DNA from: Symsagittifera roscoffensis
Taxonomy: Eukaryota; Xenacoelomorpha; Acoela; Convolutidae
Assembly: GCF_963678635.1 (NCBI RefSeq)
Contig: NC_087063.1
Location: 13,709,006 to 13,773,005 of the forward strand
DNA: 64,000 nucleotides
Direction: 5' to 3'
The position numbers were made by a program, and so were the translations under genes. This document shows positions 34,603 through 44,439 of the stretch, one piece after another; the first letter of the stretch is position 1, and each line of letters starts with the position of its first letter. The notes under the pieces were generated by a model that ran no database searches, was not told the origin of the DNA, and saw only the letters and a list, made by a program, of their open reading frames with translations.

Positions 34603-34915
34603 CATGTGCCTGATTGTTTTCGATATTGAGTGTTTCGAAAACAAAGTCATGACAGAATTAGGAGTTTATAGATAATGGGCAAATTTCGGGATATTCTTTT
34701 CTTCCTTCTAAAGTGTTCAAAACAAAATCTCAATTTGCGTGGTGTGCAAAATGTCTTCAGTCATGATAGTGGTTATGAGAATCAAATTGAGCTTGAAAAC
34801 TGAGAAAACTAAAAACTCCAGAAGCGGCGTTTTCTGCAAAAGTTATGAAAAAGGTAAACTTCTGTCGGAAATTTCAGAAACAAAAATACAAGAACGGATG
34901 ACTACTCCTGCCTAA
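34603..34915 (+). pseudogene. D-I-E motif ORF, copy 3, heavily broken
   Basis: Starts MCLIVFDIECFENKV. It has an early stop after ELGVYR and several indels before the shared end LLSEISETKIQERM. Confidence 0.5.
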
Positions 34916-35734
34916 AAATTCAGAATTTGTGTAGAATTAATGTGTAAATTCTTCAATGTGTAGAAAACTCTTCAATGTGTAGAATTAAGTTCACAAATCA
35001 TTTTGTATTATCTTGTTTTGAAAGAAAAAACAATAATAATCATAAGCAATTTTTTCATTTCAAAATTAAGATTGGTGATGACATTGATAAGCAATTAAAT
35101 TTGGTAATCTTTGTTTTTGACAAAGAATCATGAACGAAAATAAAGTGTTTTTTGGCTGTACGTGTAATAGATCTCTTTAAGTTTTTCTGTGCCATTTTAT
35201 TATAGTTTTATTACTAACTTGTGCAATCGTTCGGATGAGGTTATCCAATACATGTGAAATAACATTAGTTTGGGTAGCTTTTTATCAAATACAGCATGTT
35301 ACCGTTTACTTTCTCTAAAGCTATGAACAGAATAATTTCTATAAAAAAGAATTTCAAATGGATCTAAAAATTTGCAACTGATTTATTTTTTGGTTAAAAA
35401 TTGGTACATTCCAACCCAAATTTGACATTTTTTTAATAAATATTATCAAGTTCTTTATGAACAAATGCAAAACAAAAGCCTAAAAAATATCCAAGCAGTT
35501 GGCTTTGATTAGATCGATAACCTTTCCAATTATTCAACGAAAAACCTGTTCATATTTGATGACTCATGTGAAGAAAGTTCAAGCTCTAGGCTGTTTTTTT
35601 TTTTAAAAATTGCTTCTGCTGGAAGACACAGGGGACTGTATTCGAACTTTAATACGCATGACTAAGCAAATTATAGCAGAGCAAAATGGAAAGAGATGTA
35701 AAATTACAAAATAAACACATAGTCTTGTTCAAAC

Positions 35735-35945
35735 CACCGAAAGAATTATACAAATCAAAACTTTAAGCCAACAATTAGGTCTCGGATGTCAATTAAAAGA
35801 GTGGTGTCGAGAAGCAACATCTATTCATTACGGACAATTACTCATTGATCTAACCCCAAAAACAAATGATCCGCTAGGATATTGTACAAATAACGGTTCC
35901 ATTTCATCGAAATTTGATTTAGCAGAAGGAAAAAAATTTGGAAGA
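35735..35945 (+). pseudogene. KEWCREATS-motif ORF, copy 3
   Basis: Same block as 32,854-33,141 with an altered start region. The end shifts frame at the poly-A after DLAEGKK. Confidence 0.4.
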
Positions 35946-36912
35946 TGAGCATACAATAGGTCTCTATACTCCCAATATTTCAAACATTTTCCTAAACACT
36001 TCAAAAACAACTCATTCTCCAGTGGCCAAAAACGACATTCAGTTCCTCCGCAAATGTGTTGTTAATTTGCTGCGAGAGTGCTGAAGGACCTCCAAAAAGT
36101 AGACGCCGTAAAATATTGAAGTGAAGTATCAGAACTCACTAGAAAAAGAACTTCACTGCTTAGTAGGAGAACTATTTTCAGCTCGCCTAAAGACTTAAAA
36201 CTAATATCTCTTGTCACTCCTTTTGTCATTAAGCAATTTACAAGGTATGGATCAGTTTGTTCTAATTTTTTTCTCAGTTCATCAATTACAACGTGCGCTA
36301 CCAAAAAACAAATAAAGAGGGAACGAAACTAAGGAAAAGAGGAGGTTGTACCTAACGATTTCAATTCAATATACAATGCTGAAACTATAAGATTGAAAAC
36401 AAGTAATTTAGGCACTTTTTTGTTTTTATTTTGATTTCTCCTAGAATTAAACTAAGCTAGTCAGACAAATCGTATAGTCGAGACACAATAGAACCTATAA
36501 GATTTTTTGTGTGCTAAAGCGAAAAAATACCAAATTTTCCAGATATTTTATTTACCATTTTGGAAGCAACCCAGGTTTCAACTAAACTTGTTATCAACAA
36601 GAACGCCAAAACGAAAAAAAGGAACTTGGCTCCCTTTGAAAATCTGAAAAGATAAGTCTTAACAGATTGTTCTACGGGATGGAGCTGCGACGGTTTTATG
36701 CAAAAATTGAGTAAAACAAGCGGTTTATCAAAAACGAGAAAAGAACAATGTTTACAAACCAAGGGCTTTGTATACTAAATTTGGTCCAGCAATCAGACGT
36801 TTTCGAAGATTTCAAGAGTTTTTAATTTACATCAATTAAGTTTGGTGATTAGACTTGGCTTTTGTAGACAAACTAGCCTGTCAAAAACAATGAATTCAAA
36901 TGTTCATTGGGT

Positions 36913-37300
36913 GCTGTTGATGTATTTTTTTGCAATTTGTCAGAGTTCAAACAAAAAAAAACATGCCAAAGACACTTTGCAAGCTTTCAAAAAATGATTT
37001 CTCGAACAAACACTCCTGAAAAAATTTGAATTGATAGAGGAACAGAATATGGGTGCACTTTCAAAAAGCAGAAAGATATTGACTTTTTCTTAGCAATGAG
37101 TGAAAAAAGCTGCATTTGCAGAGAGAGCTATTCAATCTTTAAAACACATAATTTACCGCTACATAGAAGATCATGGTGAAAAATTGGTTTACAAGCTATC
37201 TCAATTTGTGTCTACAATGAATTGTCGCAATAATAGATCTATTGGGAAAACAACTAGAGATGTCAAGAATACTGATTTCTTCTATACTACAAACCTTTAA
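36913..37300 (+). pseudogene. Polinton-type retroviral-like integrase, catalytic and C-terminal part
   Basis: The D,D-E integrase layout is legible across frame breaks: Asp in AVDVF (codon 36,919-36,921), Asp in IDRGTEYG (37,033-37,035) and Glu in FAERAIQSLK (37,121-37,123). The last frame, 37,100-37,300, continues through FVSTMNCRNNRSIGK. This enzyme class joins element ends to target DNA. Stops lie at 37,027 and 37,091 and at indels between the catalytic residues, and the N-terminal zinc-binding part is not recognisable. The Glu-containing block resembles C. elegans F54H12.3-type Polinton integrases. Non-functional. Confidence 0.65.
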
Positions 37301-37320
37301 CAAAGATTAAGAATCAAAAT

Positions 37321-38170
37321 TCAAAATGGAGATGGAACAGTTGTCATAGAATTTCTTCTTACTATTGAACTAGTTTCCAACGCTTCATTTAATTGTTGCC
37401 CGTATAATAGTCCTATTTGTTTCACAATTTTTCTACCCACACAAACAAATTTGAAAGGAGAATGGGAGGTTGCTCTCTCAGAATTATCATTCCTCTTGTG
37501 CCAAAAGGTTACTGGGGGAAAGCCTACAATCGTTGATATCAGAGAAAGTTCTGAGGGGAAAAGAAAGATTGAACCAATGCATATTGAACCAGGATTGTAT
37601 AAAAGAATTGTTGATATAGTTGTAGCCATGAACAACAAAAACCAAAATTTCTAGGTGCTCAAGCATTTAAATTTAACCAATTATATGTATCAGAAGATAA
37701 AATTACAGAAAGATAGCCATTCGTTTACCTGAGGATCAATCAGTGGTTATGATTCAAAGCTCTGATTTGAGTAGCATTTTCCGCTGTGGCTTAAAACAAA
37801 ATCAGACAAGGCTTATTTTAAGTGAAAAAAAGACTGCATTATCCACGGTATTATTATGACATTATAAGAAATCATAACTTGATGATATATAATTAGATTA
37901 TAGAATAGAAGATAGTCGGTGATACAAAGTTTCCTTTAATGCGTTCATCTCCAAAATCAAAAGTAGAGATATAAAATCTGCAGCAGAACAATACATGAAT
38001 TAAGAGTCCTTCACAAATTTACAGTTTAAAAAATTGCTAAAAAACTCTTTCCATAGTGTCAAGATAGAATTAAGAAACAGAACAGGTGAAAAAATTCCCT
38101 TTGTCACCGTAGGAAATACGCCAATTTTTCTCTTGCTAGGCACGATTTCGATTCATCATTTTCGGTTTAA
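37321..38170 (+). pseudogene. Polinton-associated conserved protein with GEWEVALSE motif
   Basis: The frame 37,451-37,654 carries KGEWEVALSELSF and IEPGLYKRIVDIVVAMN. Continuation is legible in other frames as LPEDQSVVMIQSSDL (about 37,725) and KIELRNRTGEKIPF (about 38,066). This conserved protein accompanies capsid genes in invertebrate Polinton-type elements. Its exact role (a minor virion protein?) is inference. At least two frame changes separate the pieces. Confidence 0.5.
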
Positions 38171-38182
38171 ACTCCTTATGAA

Positions 38183-38467
38183 ATGGTTGCTCAAAATTCA
38201 GCTGATTTTCCCTTTTTTCAAGGACAAGCAAGGCAACGTGGAAGAAGTTTTGGTGCTCTTGTGCGAACTCTTGGCAGAACTGGAAACCCTTTTATTAAAA
38301 AATATATAGTCCCAGCTGCAAAACGAATTGGAGCAGATTTGTTTGAAATTGCCGTTCCAGAGATAAGGGAAGTCGTTAGTGGATGCAAAACACTCAACAA
38401 ATTTGCAAAAGAAATTCGAGCAAAAACAATTTGGAAACAATTGGGAGGTGGAAAAAAGAAACCCTAG
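38183..38467 (+). pseudogene. Small basic virion-type protein of the Polinton-like element
   Basis: The 94-codon frame (opening at ATG in one track frame, with related sequence in the overlapping frame 38,034-38,309) contains FFQGQARQRGRSFG, a central hydrophobic/basic helix region and a lysine-rich end, GGGKKKP. In position and composition it resembles the short basic core proteins encoded between integrase and capsid genes in such elements. One of the least damaged frames in the element. Confidence 0.5.
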
Positions 38468-38629
38468 CGTAAAACTAGTAGAGCCAGAGCCATTTCTCAA
38501 AATGTAGGTTTAAAAACTGTCGCATTGTCAAGGACAATGTTGACAAAATAAAATTAGCGTAAATCAGTTATGATACCCATCCCTATTTAAAGCTTCAATT
38601 AAACAGGGGAAGGTTTTTGGTTGTTTGAT

Positions 38630-39538
38630 GCTTTCAAGAGAGATAAAGTAGAACATATAGCAAGATCAGCGTACGATTTAGATGAGGAACCAGAATCTTA
38701 CTTACCTTATAAAAACATTCTTGATTCTCTAATTGTGAAGTTTGTTTTAGCATTGCAATGGTTACAAAGCCAACGTAATTTATCCTCATAAAGCACAAAT
38801 ATCGAAAGAATTCAACTCGCCGGCTGTGGGTAAAAAAGAATACTTGCTTGTCATGGATACAGTTTTGAAGAATATCTTGATGCATTTGATATGTATCCGT
38901 TCACCGATAGAGCAAAGTCCTTTGAAACAGGAATAAATTTTTCACTCTATGGAGGCTCGCCATTGATTTGCTTACTTACGAAAACTTGTTACAACCAAAT
39001 ACCAAAATTCGAATTAAACTAATTCGAGCTAGACCTAATTCTTACTTGCTGTCTGATGACCCAAAGGTCATTCCGAAAAATGTCGAGTAACCGCTGTTTA
39101 CTGGAAAAATTTAAGTTGTTGATTCCAATCATCAGTACTTGCAATGGAATCTGGAAAAAAAACATGCTCAAAACAATCACATGGAAACAACGGCAAGAAC
39201 CTTTATCCTCCCACCTCGTCAAAACCAACTCACACAAGAAATTAAATTCAATAACATCCAATAAAAAAATAGCACTAGCAATGAGTACAGTTTCAGCTTT
39301 TGCTGGATCTTTTCATCAAAATCCTTTCCTCTATCAACAATTTCATCTGAGAGCGCTCAAAGTTATTCGGGTTGCTGCAACTGTTTTCTTAGAAATAATT
39401 TTTAATTGTTGCCCATGTGTTACAACTTTGAAAGCACAGCAGTTTAGCGACGCTTTTCCTATAGAAGAATTTCAAAGTCAGTGTAATCTTGTTTCCGACT
39501 TGAGTTCACTACAAGATGCAGCTGAACAGTTGCATTAG
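38630..39538 (+). pseudogene. F54H12.2-like Polinton capsid-family protein, broken
   Basis: Legible pieces in order: DAFKRDKVEHIARSAYDLDE (38,630 on), IRIKLIRARPNSYLLSDD (about 39,007-39,060), NHQYLQWNLEK (about 39,130) and, in the open frame ending at 39,538, AGSFHQNPFLYQQFHLRALK through LSSLQDAAEQLH. This is the family usually auto-named F54H12.2-like, encoded by Polintons and thought to form the virion shell (double jelly-roll expected, not testable here). Several stops and shifts are present. Part of the C-terminus is duplicated at 40,005-40,215. Confidence 0.6.
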
Positions 39539-39559
39539 CCAGAACTTAATGGACGAAAT

Positions 39560-40001
39560 TTTGTTCAGCATTTTGCTTTTTAATTTTGACCAAAGAATTT
39601 TGATTAATTTTTATGATGTGCATGTTTTGAATTTGATAAATATTTTTTTTTGTGAATTTGTATTTTTTCTGCAAGTCTTAGCTATTGCAGTAAACTTACT
39701 ATACGATGCAATCAATTATATTCTTTTTGTTAAATCTAATTTTTTTTACTCAGAAAACCTAGACTTTTGAAGTTTCTGTAGGTTTCAGCATAGTTTCAGT
39801 TCGGTAGAGCACTGTTTTGAAAAGCAAAACTGTCTATTAAAGTAGTTAATATTTCAAAATTTATCAAATCTTATCGTGTTTTGAAATTTTTTCGACAAGT
39901 TCTCAGTTTTTGGATAAAATATCCAATTTTTGCGCAAAAACTCTTACCATTGATTACCGTGAACCGAAAAACATATTATAATACCTTCAACCAACAATCT
40001 A
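39560..40001 (+). pseudogene. Protease tail remnant and 3' flank, copy with protease body deleted
   Basis: 39,560-39,625 matches the end of the protease gene at 40,968-41,030, and 39,932-40,001 matches 41,023-41,092. The protease body is absent. The block is followed directly by a second capsid C-terminus. Confidence 0.55.
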
Positions 40002-40004
40002 AAG

Positions 40005-40215
40005 TTTCATCTGAGAGAGCTCAAAGTTATTGGGTTTGGAAGAGCAATTGTTTTCTTAGATTCAACTTTTCCTTGTTGCCCATATGTTGAAACTTTGAAA
40101 GCATGCAGTTTACCGAAGTTTTTTGAGCTGTTTCTATAGACGATTTGCAAAGTCACTATGTTCTTGTTTCTGACTTCAGTTCATTAAAATATGCAGCTGA
40201 ACAGTTGCATTAGCC
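40005..40215 (+). pseudogene. Second partial copy of the capsid-family C-terminus
   Basis: Repeats 39,343-39,545 in broken frames: FHLRELKVIGFGRAIVFLD, then a frame change, with a nucleotide-level match through the leucine-histidine end. It starts at a caaccaacaat junction. Confidence 0.6.
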
Positions 40216-40605
40216 AGAACTTTATGGACAAATGTTTTTCCTTTTTCATTTGGAGCAAGTAACGGAACTGATAGTTTTGGGAGATAGTTTGCTAACATAA
40301 TTAATTTTTTGAGTTTTCAGAATCCTAAAAATACATTAAAATACTAAAAACACTAAATTTTTGGGACTTTTCATCGTTTTTGTCTCTGATCTATCCATTT
40401 GATTTTTCTTCAGGCCTAAATCTCCGGGAAAAGTAGACAATTAATGCTATTTAACTGAAAACCCGAGAAACTACTACAACACAGACTGTAACGCGTGTTC
40501 AAAAAACGTTGTCCAGTAGATTAGATTTGTGCATGAGACTTTGTTAATTGAAAGCCTAAATGCAAGTTTGTCATTAATTTCATTTTTTAAATCCAAAATT
40601 GCAAA

Positions 40606-41010
40606 ATGAAACTATCAGTTTCTTTGTTTTTGGATGTGAATCAATTACCAATTGCAAGGATAGATAATTTTTCACTGGTACAAATTATCGAAAGAATTCC
40701 TGAGCTCAGGCTCAAGTACATAGGAGCTTACCCATCTGATAAAGTACCTCAATTAACAAGATAGTCTTTTGCAATCATCGACTCAGCTTCAAGCAATGAT
40801 AAAGGAGAACACTGGATCTTGATAGCTCGATTGAACAAAAATTATTACTTTGATTAATCTGATTCTTTGTGTCAAAAAAATTACTCCTTTCTAACAAAAA
40901 AGTATTGTCGGGTGAATCCAAAAACTGCAAAGTACTAATAATTTGTGTGGATTCCACGCAGTTTATTCAGCATTTTTCTTTTTAATTTTCACCAGAGAAT
41001 TTTGAATAAT
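40606..41010 (+). pseudogene. Adenain-like cysteine protease of the Polinton-like element, broken
   Basis: ATG at 40,606 opens a frame with RLKYIGAYPSDKVPQ, a TAG at 40,762, then SNDKGEHWILIA with the likely catalytic His (40,810-40,812) and a downstream Asp-Ser pair after a TAA. The catalytic Cys block CGFHAVYSAFFF (Cys at 40,946-40,948) follows in another frame. The His-Asp-Cys order and spacing fit adenovirus-type C5/ULP proteases used for virion maturation. Two stops plus a frameshift make it inactive. Confidence 0.6.
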
Positions 41011-41092
41011 TTTTATGGTGTGCGCAAAACCTCCTACCAATGATTACCGTGAACCAAAAAACGTGTTATAATACCTTCAACCTACAATCTAC

Positions 41093-41390
41093 ATGCAAAA
41101 CACCATTCATTTTACCAATTAGATAACGCGCGCAACATTTTTGCAAAAAAACTAGAAATTTCCACTCAAAAACCAAAAGAAAAACCATTTTTCGTACCAT
41201 TCTTTTACCATCACAGAAACCAAGAAACATTACCAATTGTAATCCCTATCTTAATACTTCGTAGACTCTATACCCAATGCTAATGCATAGTTTGGAGAAC
41301 AATTGTTACTTTCCCTATCTTAAAACATATGGGTCTCCAAGGACCCCCCCCCACTTCAGCTCGAACATCTACTAAATATAAACATATATA
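41093..41390. other. Flank between Polinton-like element and microsatellite
   Basis: No gene. The patch near 41,210-41,290 loosely matches 22,980-23,060. A run of nine C lies near 41,345. Confidence 0.4.
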
Positions 41391-41544
41391 CATACATACA
41401 TACATACATACATACATACATACATACATACATACATACATACAGACATACCTACATACATACATACATACATACATACATACATACATACATACATACA
41501 TACATACATACATACATACATACATACATACATACATACATACA

Positions 41545-41578
<34 letters not shown>

Positions 41579-41624
41579 CATACATACATACATACATACA
41601 TACATACATACATACATACATACA

Positions 41625-41658
<34 letters not shown>

Positions 41659-41732
41659 CATACATACATACATACATACTTACATACATACATACATACA
41701 TATATACATACATACATACATACATACATACA
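41391..41732 (+). repeat. (TACA)n microsatellite
   Basis: About 340 bp of tetranucleotide repeat with a few interruptions (tatata, cagaca, cctaca). It keeps several frames open on both strands. Confidence 0.98.
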
Positions 41733-41899
41733 AAATCTAGGCATACCGCTCCCTGGTTACAGATCTCTGAATATATTTGATTTTTCTATATTTTATGACC
41801 AAAAAATTAATGGGTCCAGACTCGGTGACCCCATTTGCAATTTTTGCATTTTATTTAGACTTTTGAGTAGCAATTTTTGATGAAAAAAGTTTTGGTTTT

Positions 41900-42339
41900 T
41901 GGTCAAGACAGTCGAAACGTATCTATGCGGATTCGAATAAACAAATTTTTAAATTTTGAAAACTGTCGTTCGAGAAAGTTGAAACATATCTGAACTGCGT
42001 CGAACGAAGTCGAATTTTTTTTTTCGGGTCGATAAATCAAAACATACCAGAACTTGGTCTCAAAGGTCGAAACATGACGAAATTGGTTCGAGAAAATCGA
42101 AACATACCGAATTTTGGTCAAAAAAGTCGTAACATACTGAAATTTTGTCGAGAAATACGAAACATATCTGAACTGCGTCGAACAAAGTCGAACACTTTGA
42201 TGTTGGGTCGCAAAAGTCGAAACATACCAAAAATTGGTCGAAAAAAATCGAAACAACAAAATTCGGTCGAGAAAATTGAAACTTACCAATTTTTGATCGA
42301 GAAACTCGAGACATAAATCGAGCACCATACCCCGGGTAG
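41900..42339 (+). repeat. ~30-32-bp minisatellite ending at CCCGGGT
   Basis: Diverged units on the theme gtcgaaacataccgaatttt plus about ten bases. The theme is related to the tggtcgaaacatagatg units in the foldback arms (5,150-5,240). The array ends at accccgggta (42,331-42,340). Confidence 0.75.
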
Positions 42340-44439
42340 CGACTAAGTTAGGGTTGATGCAATTCAAATCCTGCAGGAAAATTTTGAATGAGTGCTACTC
42401 TTACAATTTTGCAAGTGTTTTTCGGCATTTGGAATGGAATTCTTGATAGAATCTTGCAAGTAACAATTTTATTGTCATTGTCAAATATCTTCAAGGTAAG
42501 AACTTGATCATGGAGTTCAGAACAGCAGATTTACTTAGAGTATGCTTTGTCCTTATCTAAGATATCAATTTTACTTTCCGTTCGCGAATTTGTGTTACTG
42601 GCCATGAACAATATTTTGCATTCCAAGAAAACAACTGAATTACTTTTTTTTCCAATTTTCAATTTTAATTAATATAATTAGCGATAAAAAAAATAGTTTT
42701 TCACTTTTTAAACAAAATTGATGTTCAAACTATCACAATAACCCCACCTATTTTGTGTTATATTGAGTGAGAAGAAATAAATGTTTATCAACATCGAAGT
42801 GAAGATTTCGAAGTACAATGAATAAAATTATAGTTGCCAACAGAATGCAAACGTTTCACTGTTCTTTTTACACCAGTTTTGGCATTTGCAATTTTTTGCT
42901 GTCCAAGAGTTATATTATCTTAACAATGAAAAAAAACATCACCTCAATTAGAAGATCATCCTTCCGCCGAGAAAAAAAATCACCCCGACCACAAACATTC
43001 CGTCACTTTCTTCGAAAGTCTGTTCCAAAAGCTCAACCTATTAGCCCAAAAATTGACAATGCTCAACACTCCAGCAAAGCGTTAAGAACAAATTTTACTT
43101 AACACCTTCTCAAAGTTTAAGACAAAGTGGTACAAATGTTTTCTGTTGAAATCTATCATTCGTCCGCCTATCATTCGAGAAACACTCTCGAGTTTTTAAG
43201 AAATGCTGCAAATAATACAACTTTGTATGATACAAAATGCTGGTCTAGTCATCAACTAGTCATCAAAACAATTATCGCAAATTAATGCAACCTAATTTTT
43301 GCCTCAGCATAAAAAGAGACAATTTTCAGAAACAAATTGGATAAAAATTGGTATCATCATAAGTGCTACTTGACTCAACTATCTCTACAAACAAAAACAA
43401 GTAACAATAGAATAGTCAATGAAACAACAGGCACCGACGGGTACAAACGTTCTGAAGGTTTTCAATTCAGCTCAAAACATGAAAAAAATTACTTCAAATT
43501 AAAATCAAATGGCAATGATAGTGTGTGAGGACAAGCTCTCACTTGACCTCCAGCTTCAGATCTACCACGTAAAAGTTCTAGACGCAAAAAAAAGGCCATG
43601 AGTCGCAGAAAACAGCTTCGCTCAACTAAAATAACACTGTCTGGAATGTGGGGAGATAATACAAATGGACTATCCTCAACAGGACTGTTAAGGCCTACTG
43701 ATAGCTCCTCTGCGATTTGCAGGAACTACAATTATTATTATTGTAAAATCACCTAATTTCATTCGATGTTTCATTTTGAATCAGGTTCATTTTTGGATCA
43801 AGTAAAACGTACCACAAAATCAAAACAACTCACTTCCAAAAAGATGAAAACAAATACACCTAAGATATGTAACAATTTCGCTCAAAAATCATGAAACCAA
43901 AAGTCATCCCAAGCATTTACAAAAATTGAATCAGAACAAAAAAATTGTTAAAACAGAATGTTATGACTTTCAACAATAACCAACTGGACTGCTCGAACTA
44001 TCATTTTTGAAAACAACCTCGAATTCAGTTGTTATGGAAATTTAGAGTTCAAATTGAAGTTGTAACAATTTAATAGATGAAGAAATTCAAGGAAATTTGT
44101 TTTTCAGAAACAAATATGCATTGCAAATCCTTGATTAAAGAACCGATTAAAGTGTTTGAGAATTCAATGAAGTTTACCAGCTCTACAGCAAATTTCATTG
44201 TTGATTCAGAATAAGGTGATCAAGAATTGCTTCTGTTAAAATAAAATCAAGGTTATTACTAGTCCAGTTTTAATCGAGTTTGACGCCTGTTACTATAGCT
44301 GACCTTACATTGCCATAATTTTATTCTGGAATAAATAAAAACTGTTTAGCAAGTGATTAGCAAATACAAAAACTTGGTGTCAATTTTGTCAAATTATTAC
44401 GAAATTACTTTATTAGAATTCAACGTTTTAAAAATAAAA
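42340..44439. other. Intergenic sequence upstream of receptor 4, partly A+C-rich
   Basis: No recognised gene. From about 42,940 to 44,000 the plus strand is A/C-biased with fragmented basic ORFs (42,818-43,102; 43,337-43,528) that look like retroelement-type remnants but match no family I know. Confidence 0.4.
42818..43102 (+). CDS. Unidentified basic ORF (94 aa)
   Basis: ATG-initiated with a hydrophobic N-terminal half and a strongly basic C-terminal half (RRSSFRREKKSPRPQTFRHF). No family is recognised. It may be a chance ORF or a retroelement fragment. Confidence 0.15.
   Translation: MNKIIVANRMQTFHCSFYTSFGICNFLLSKSYIILTMKKNITSIRRSSFRREKKSPRPQTFRHFLRKSVPKAQPISPKIDNAQHSSKALRTNFT

Larger units (their letters stand above)
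33528..36352 (+). repeat. Large tandem unit 2 of the Polinton-like left half
   Basis: Second copy of the unit starting at 29,235, shorter because the ~1.22-kb block is present once. Its coding frames are more damaged than in unit 1. Confidence 0.75.
29235..41092 (+). mobile_element. Degenerate Polinton/Maverick-like element with internal duplications
   Basis: All recognisable pieces read on the plus strand and in a plausible element order: duplicated ORFs including a D-I-E motif protein, a retroviral-type integrase end, conserved virion-associated proteins, an F54H12.2-like capsid-family protein, and an adenain-like cysteine protease. Integrase plus capsid plus adenovirus-type protease is the Polinton signature (known). 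Every frame carries stops or shifts, so the element is dead. I saw no type B DNA polymerase and no packaging ATPase, and could not define terminal inverted repeats. The ends given are those of the outermost repeated or homologous blocks. Confidence 0.7.

Noticed and set aside
36514-36762. 82-codon minus-strand ORF with hydrophobic segments
   Set aside because: No family match, and it lies opposite the degenerate integrase upstream region in the Polinton-like element.
37100-37300. Intact integrase gene starting at 37,100
   Set aside because: It opens at GTG, not ATG, and catalytic residues lie upstream in other frames; only the C-terminal part of a broken gene is present.
39790-39850. tRNA-like stretch (agtttcagttcggtagagca and a following stem)
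   Set aside because: The D-arm-like words are present, but the anticodon loop lacks T33 and there is no T-arm or acceptor stem; it falls within degenerate element sequence.
41280-41880. Long ORFs on both strands (HTYIHTYI and MYVCMYVC repeats)
   Set aside because: They are produced by the stop-free TACA microsatellite in all frames, not genes.
41903-42367. 154-codon minus-strand ORF with repeated FSTKFQYVTTF-like units
   Set aside because: Derived from the ~30-bp minisatellite; not a gene.
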